7,966 nucleotides of DNA from Spirochaetia bacterium. Lineage in GTDB: Bacteria; Spirochaetota; Spirochaetia; Treponematales; Breznakiellaceae. The notes below the pieces were generated by a model. That model was not told the origin of the DNA. It saw only the letters and a program-made list of their open reading frames with translations, and ran no database searches. Numbering within the stretch: the stretch's first letter is position 1; the number at the start of each line of letters is the position of its first letter. Shown here in pieces: positions 5,479 through 7,966 of this stretch. The stretch covers positions 1 through 7,966 of the forward strand of contig BNUW01000116.1 of assembly GCA_025997655.1 (NCBI GenBank), in the 5' to 3' direction. The position numbers and the translations under genes were made by a program.

Positions 5479-6165
5479 ATGATAACGGTCATTTCCCTGG
5501 GTGGTTCCATTGTGGCCCCCGATGCGGTTGACGTAGCCTTTTTAACGAACTTTGTCGCCCTGATTCGGGAATTCCTTAGGGCGGACGCGGAACGGCGCTT
5601 TATCTTTGTGGTCGGCGGCGGCGGTCCCGCCCGGGTTTACCAGAAGGCATACCGGGAAATCGCTCTGGCAGCGGGCAGTGATACCGAGGCGGACTGGATC
5701 GGGGTGATGGCCACCAGGCTCAACGCCCAACTTGTCAAGGCGCTTATGGGGGAGTGGTGTTCCCAGGACGTGGTGACGGACCCCACACAGGCGGCGGCCA
5801 TGACCGGGAAGGTTCTGGTGGCGGCGGGCTGGAAACCGGGCTTCTCCTCGGACAACGACGCGGTGCTTCTGGCGGAACGCTTTCAGGCGGACACGGTGAT
5901 CAACCTCTCCAACATCGAACGGGTCTACACCGCCGACCCCAAGCAGGACCCCAACGCAAAGCCCCTTGACGCCATCTCCTGGCCGGACTTCCGCGCCCTG
6001 GTGGGTGATGAATGGACCCCCGGCAAAAACGTGCCCTTTGACCCCGTGGCAAGCCGCCGCGCCGCAGAGCTTGGCTTGAAGGTTATCTGCGCGGCGGGGC
6101 GGGACCTCCCAAACCTTCGAAAAATCCTGCGGGGGGAAGCGTTCCGGGGAACTACCATAGGGTAA
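5479..6165 (+). CDS. pyrH: UMP kinase, archaeal/spirochaete type, 228 aa
   Basis: This amino-acid-kinase-fold enzyme phosphorylates UMP to UDP with ATP in pyrimidine nucleotide synthesis. The nucleotide-binding start is ISLGGSIVAP (5-14), where the common bacterial PyrH has LKLSGEAL. Further landmarks are VVGGGGPARVY (44-54), DWIGVMATRLNAQLV (72-86) near the UMP site, KPGFSSDNDAVLLAE (119-133) and the nucleotide-binding loop NIERVYTADPKQDPNAK (145-161). The SLGGS start, ATRLNA and short length (228) place it with the archaeal UMP kinase subfamily, which from family knowledge also includes spirochaete members and differs from GTP-regulated bacterial PyrH. The ATG is preceded by AAGAGG with an 8-base spacer, 18 bases after the lipoprotein stop. 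Its relation to the sigma block may be only positional. A different amino-acid kinase is less likely. Confidence 0.88.
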   Translation: MITVISLGGSIVAPDAVDVAFLTNFVALIREFLRADAERRFIFVVGGGGPARVYQKAYREIALAAGSDTEADWIGVMATRLNAQLVKALMGEWCSQDVVTDPTQAAAMTGKVLVAAGWKPGFSSDNDAVLLAERFQADTVINLSNIERVYTADPKQDPNAKPLDAISWPDFRALVGDEWTPGKNVPFDPVASRRAAELGLKVICAAGRDLPNLRKILRGEAFRGTTIG

Positions 6166-6172
6166 GAGTTTG

Positions 6173-6201
6173 TGGTATAGTGGAGTAAGGGAGAACGAAT
6201 C
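6173..6201 (+). promoter_or_regulatory. Predicted extended -10 promoter and ribosome-binding leader of the Uma2 gene
   Basis: TGG-TATAGT (6173-6181) fits an extended -10 element (TGn before the hexamer). Transcription would start at about 6187-6188, exactly where AAGGGAGAA (6187-6195) begins, eight bases before the ATG at 6202 counted from the end of AAGGGAG. There is no good -35 box, as is common for extended -10 promoters. The layout matches the aspartic protease leader on the other strand at 730-706. Confidence 0.5.
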
Positions 6202-6768
6202 ATGGTAGCAGTAGAGAAAGAAGAATCGCAGTATACCTATGCCGATGTTCGGGAATGGGCCGACGATGTGCGGGCAGAGATTATCGACGGGGAGTTCTAC
6301 CAGATGGCCGACCCGTCTACCCGGCATGAGATTATCAAGCGGGAGATCTACTTCCCAATTCTGAGCTTCCTCCGGGGGAAGACCTGTCAAGCTTTCGACG
6401 CCCCCTTCGGTGTCAGGCCGTACCCCAAAAAGGATAATAGCGACAAAACCCATGTGGAACCGGACATCATCGTTATCTGTGACGAATCCAAGATAAGCGA
6501 GCGGGGCTGCTACGGGGCGCCGGACCTTATCATCGAGATATTGTCCCCTTCAACCGCCCGGGTAGACCTACTGGTCAAGTTTAACCTCTATCAGAAGATA
6601 GGGGTGCGGGAATACTGGATCGTTGACGGCGAGCGCCGCCTGGTCCACGTCCACCTCCTGGTCAACGACGTCTATACCACCGCCACCTACGACGAAACCG
6701 GTACGATTGCCATCCATGTCCTCCCCGGCTGTGTCATCGACCTGAGCGAGGTTTTCCCCAAACCTTGA
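6202..6768 (+). CDS. Uma2-family putative restriction endonuclease-like protein (DUF820), 188 aa
   Basis: The protein has the PD-(D/E)xK nuclease-fold pattern of the Uma2 family. Seen in order are the early acidic segment AEIIDGEFYQMADPSTRHE with H42, then VEPDIIVICDESKI (P87-D88), then APDLIIEILSPSTARVD (E112), and K126 followed by FNLYQKIGVREYWIVD. D88, E112 and K126 fit the expected metal-binding and catalytic set. Length is normal for the family. No signal peptide or membrane helix is visible. Uma2 genes often occur in many copies per genome, notably in cyanobacteria, and their biological role is unclear; a DNA-cleaving function is predicted from the fold. The ATG has the ribosome-binding site AAGGGAG. 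The gene sits alone between pyrH and pfp, with its own predicted promoter, and looks like an accessory insertion between housekeeping genes. Confidence 0.9.
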   Translation: MVAVEKEESQYTYADVREWADDVRAEIIDGEFYQMADPSTRHEIIKREIYFPILSFLRGKTCQAFDAPFGVRPYPKKDNSDKTHVEPDIIVICDESKISERGCYGAPDLIIEILSPSTARVDLLVKFNLYQKIGVREYWIVDGERRLVHVHLLVNDVYTTATYDETGTIAIHVLPGCVIDLSEVFPKP

Positions 6769-6834
6769 TCATCCCCCCGGTTTCCCGGTACAATAACGGT
6801 TATTACAACATTTCCCTTTTCCAAGGAGTACAAA
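6765..6834 (+). promoter_or_regulatory. Predicted promoter, dyad operator and ribosome-binding site of pfp
   Basis: TTGATC (6765-6770, overlapping the Uma2 stop) and TACAAT (6789-6794) form a plausible sigma-70 promoter with an 18-base spacer. A perfect 13-base dyad AATAAC-G-GTTATT (6792-6804) overlaps the -10 and the expected start point, where a regulator could bind. AGGAG at 6824-6828 lies 6 bases before the GTG start. The distance from TACAAT to the start codon is 40 bases, the same as for pyrH. Confidence 0.5.
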
Positions 6835-7966
6835 GTGGCATTATCGGCGTTACAAAAAGTTCGTTATACCTACAAACCAAAACTTCCCGGCATTTTAAAA
6901 AGCGACATAGCAGTCAAATTGGGCGGCCCCACCGAATCCATTGCGGATCAGGCGGCGTTAAAGACCCTTTTTAAGGAAACCTACGGGCAGCCCATAGCAA
7001 CCTTTGCGCCGGGCAAGAACGAAACCATGGGCCGCAAACTTTCCGTGGCGGTGATCCTCTCCGGCGGTCAGGCTCCGGGGGGCCACAATGTGATAGCCGG
7101 CCTTTACGACGGCCTTAAGAAGGGCAACGGCGATTCAAAACTTATCGGTTTAAAGGGGGGCCCCAGCGGCCTCATCGACAACAAAAGTGTGGAAATTACC
7201 GCCGCCATGATGGACGTCTACCGGAATACCGGGGGCTTTGACATGATCGGTTCCGGGCGGACCAAGATTGAAACCCCGGAACAGTTTGCCGCCTCCCTGG
7301 AAAACGCAACAAAGCTGGGCCTTGACGCGGTGGTGATCATCGGCGGGGATGATAGCAACACAAACGCTGCGCTTCTGGCGGAATACTTTCTGTCCAGGGG
7401 TTCAAAGATACAGGTTATCGGCTGCCCCAAGACCATAGACGGGGATCTGAAAAATGAGCATATCGAAATCTCCTTCGGTTTCGACACGGCGGTAAAGACC
7501 TACAGCGAACTTATCGGCAACATAGAACGGGACGCCAACAGCGCAAAGAAATACTGGCACTTTATTAAACTCATGGGACGTTCCGCCAGCCATATCGCCC
7601 TGGAGTGCGCCCTCCAAACCCAGCCTAACATCTGCTTCATCTCCGAAGAGGTGGAGGCAAAAAAACTTTCCCTGGGCCAGGTGGTGGACCAGATCGTTGA
7701 CGCCGTGGTGAAGCGGGCGGACAACAAGGAAAACTTCGGGGTGGCGCTTATCCCCGAGGGCCTGGTGGAGTTTATCCCGGAGATGAAAAAACTCATTGAG
7801 GAACTGAACGAGGTGATGGCGGATAAGGAAAAGGAATTTGCCGAACTGGAGAACTTTCATGCCCAGACCGACTGGCTGGTCACCCAGCTTTCAGACCCCT
7901 CGGGCTACCTGTTCACCAGCCTCCCCGCGGAAATCGCCAAGGAACTCCTCATGGACCGCGACCCCC
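6835..7966 (+). CDS. pfp: Pyrophosphate--fructose 6-phosphate 1-phosphotransferase (3' partial)
   Basis: PPi-dependent phosphofructokinase interconverts fructose 6-phosphate and fructose 1,6-bisphosphate with pyrophosphate in place of ATP, in glycolysis and gluconeogenesis. Visible are [14 protein letters not shown] (74-87) in the phosphate-binding site, GGDDS (170-174), where D173 replaces the Gly of ATP-dependent enzymes (GGDGS) and marks PPi use, [10 protein letters not shown] (198-207) with catalytic D202 and D204, and [20 protein letters not shown] (245-264) binding the sugar phosphate. The N-terminal stretch and the insertion from about 280 fit the long form (about 550 residues) found in spirochaetes and plants. 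The start is a GTG at 6835 with AGGAG six bases upstream. The window ends after 377 codons plus one base, so roughly the last third is missing. No frameshift is seen. Confidence 0.96.
   Translation, partial: MALSALQKVRYTYKPKLPGILKSDIAVKLGGPTESIADQAALKTLFKETYGQPIATFAPGKNETMGRKLSVAVILSGGQAPGGHNVIAGLYDGLKKGNGDSKLIGLKGGPSGLIDNKSVEITAAMMDVYRNTGGFDMIGSGRTKIETPEQFAASLENATKLGLDAVVIIGGDDSNTNAALLAEYFLSRGSKIQVIGCPKTIDGDLKNEHIEISFGFDTAVKTYSELIGNIERDANSAKKYWHFIKLMGRSASHIALECALQTQPNICFISEEVEAKKLSLGQVVDQIVDAVVKRADNKENFGVALIPEGLVEFIPEMKKLIEELNEVMADKEKEFAELENFHAQTDWLVTQLSDPSGYLFTSLPAEIAKELLMDRDP

Noticed and set aside
6151..6181. Possible terminator hairpin between pyrH and the Uma2 gene
   Set aside because: The arms ACTACCA and TGGTATAGT pair only with a bulge, and no T-run follows.
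5542..6453. 303-codon minus-strand open frame across pyrH and the Uma2 gene
   Set aside because: Antisense shadow of two genes with clear family motifs; no plausible product.

Overview
The window is GC-rich and almost fully coding. It looks like part of a Treponema-like spirochaete genome, probably a host-gut or uncultured lineage. The main support is the archaeal/spirochaete-type UMP kinase, the long-form pyrophosphate-dependent phosphofructokinase, and the spirochaete-like lipoprotein and beta-barrel genes. The species assignment is an inference from gene types, not from a search. Both ends cut through genes, so the window may be a whole contig.

Layout. Positions 1-101 are a perfect reverse complement of 2268-2368, the 5' end of the sigma-factor gene. 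They are joined at about 102 to the last ~52 codons of an outer-membrane beta-barrel protein that ends at 261. Convergent to it lies a small retropepsin-like aspartic protease gene (277-705, minus strand). A 111-bp divergent intergenic region then leads into cysS (817-2244), which seems to have a leaderless promoter.

Twelve bases after cysS comes a tight four-gene block (2257-5460): ECF sigma factor, membrane zinc-finger anti-sigma factor, small secreted protein, and a lipoprotein with two IPT/TIG domains and a transglutaminase-like domain. The three internal junctions are all 4-base ATGA stop/start overlaps. This points to one translationally coupled unit, most simply an envelope-signalling module. 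The transglutaminase-like domain keeps the His and Asp but has Pro where the catalytic Cys is expected.

The right part holds three genes: a UMP kinase (pyrH, 5479-6165), a Uma2-family putative endonuclease (6202-6768) and the first 377 codons of pfp (6835 to the window end). No rRNA, tRNA, CRISPR array, insertion sequence or clear Rho-independent terminator was seen.

Two pairs of upstream regions look alike. pyrH and pfp share a TACAAT box followed by a 13-nt dyad, with exactly 40 nt from the box to the start codon in both. The aspartic protease and Uma2 genes share a TATAnT box plus an AAGGGAGAA ribosome-binding leader. The most reportable points are the terminal inverted copy, the coupled sigma module with its Cys-less transglutaminase, and these paired promoters.
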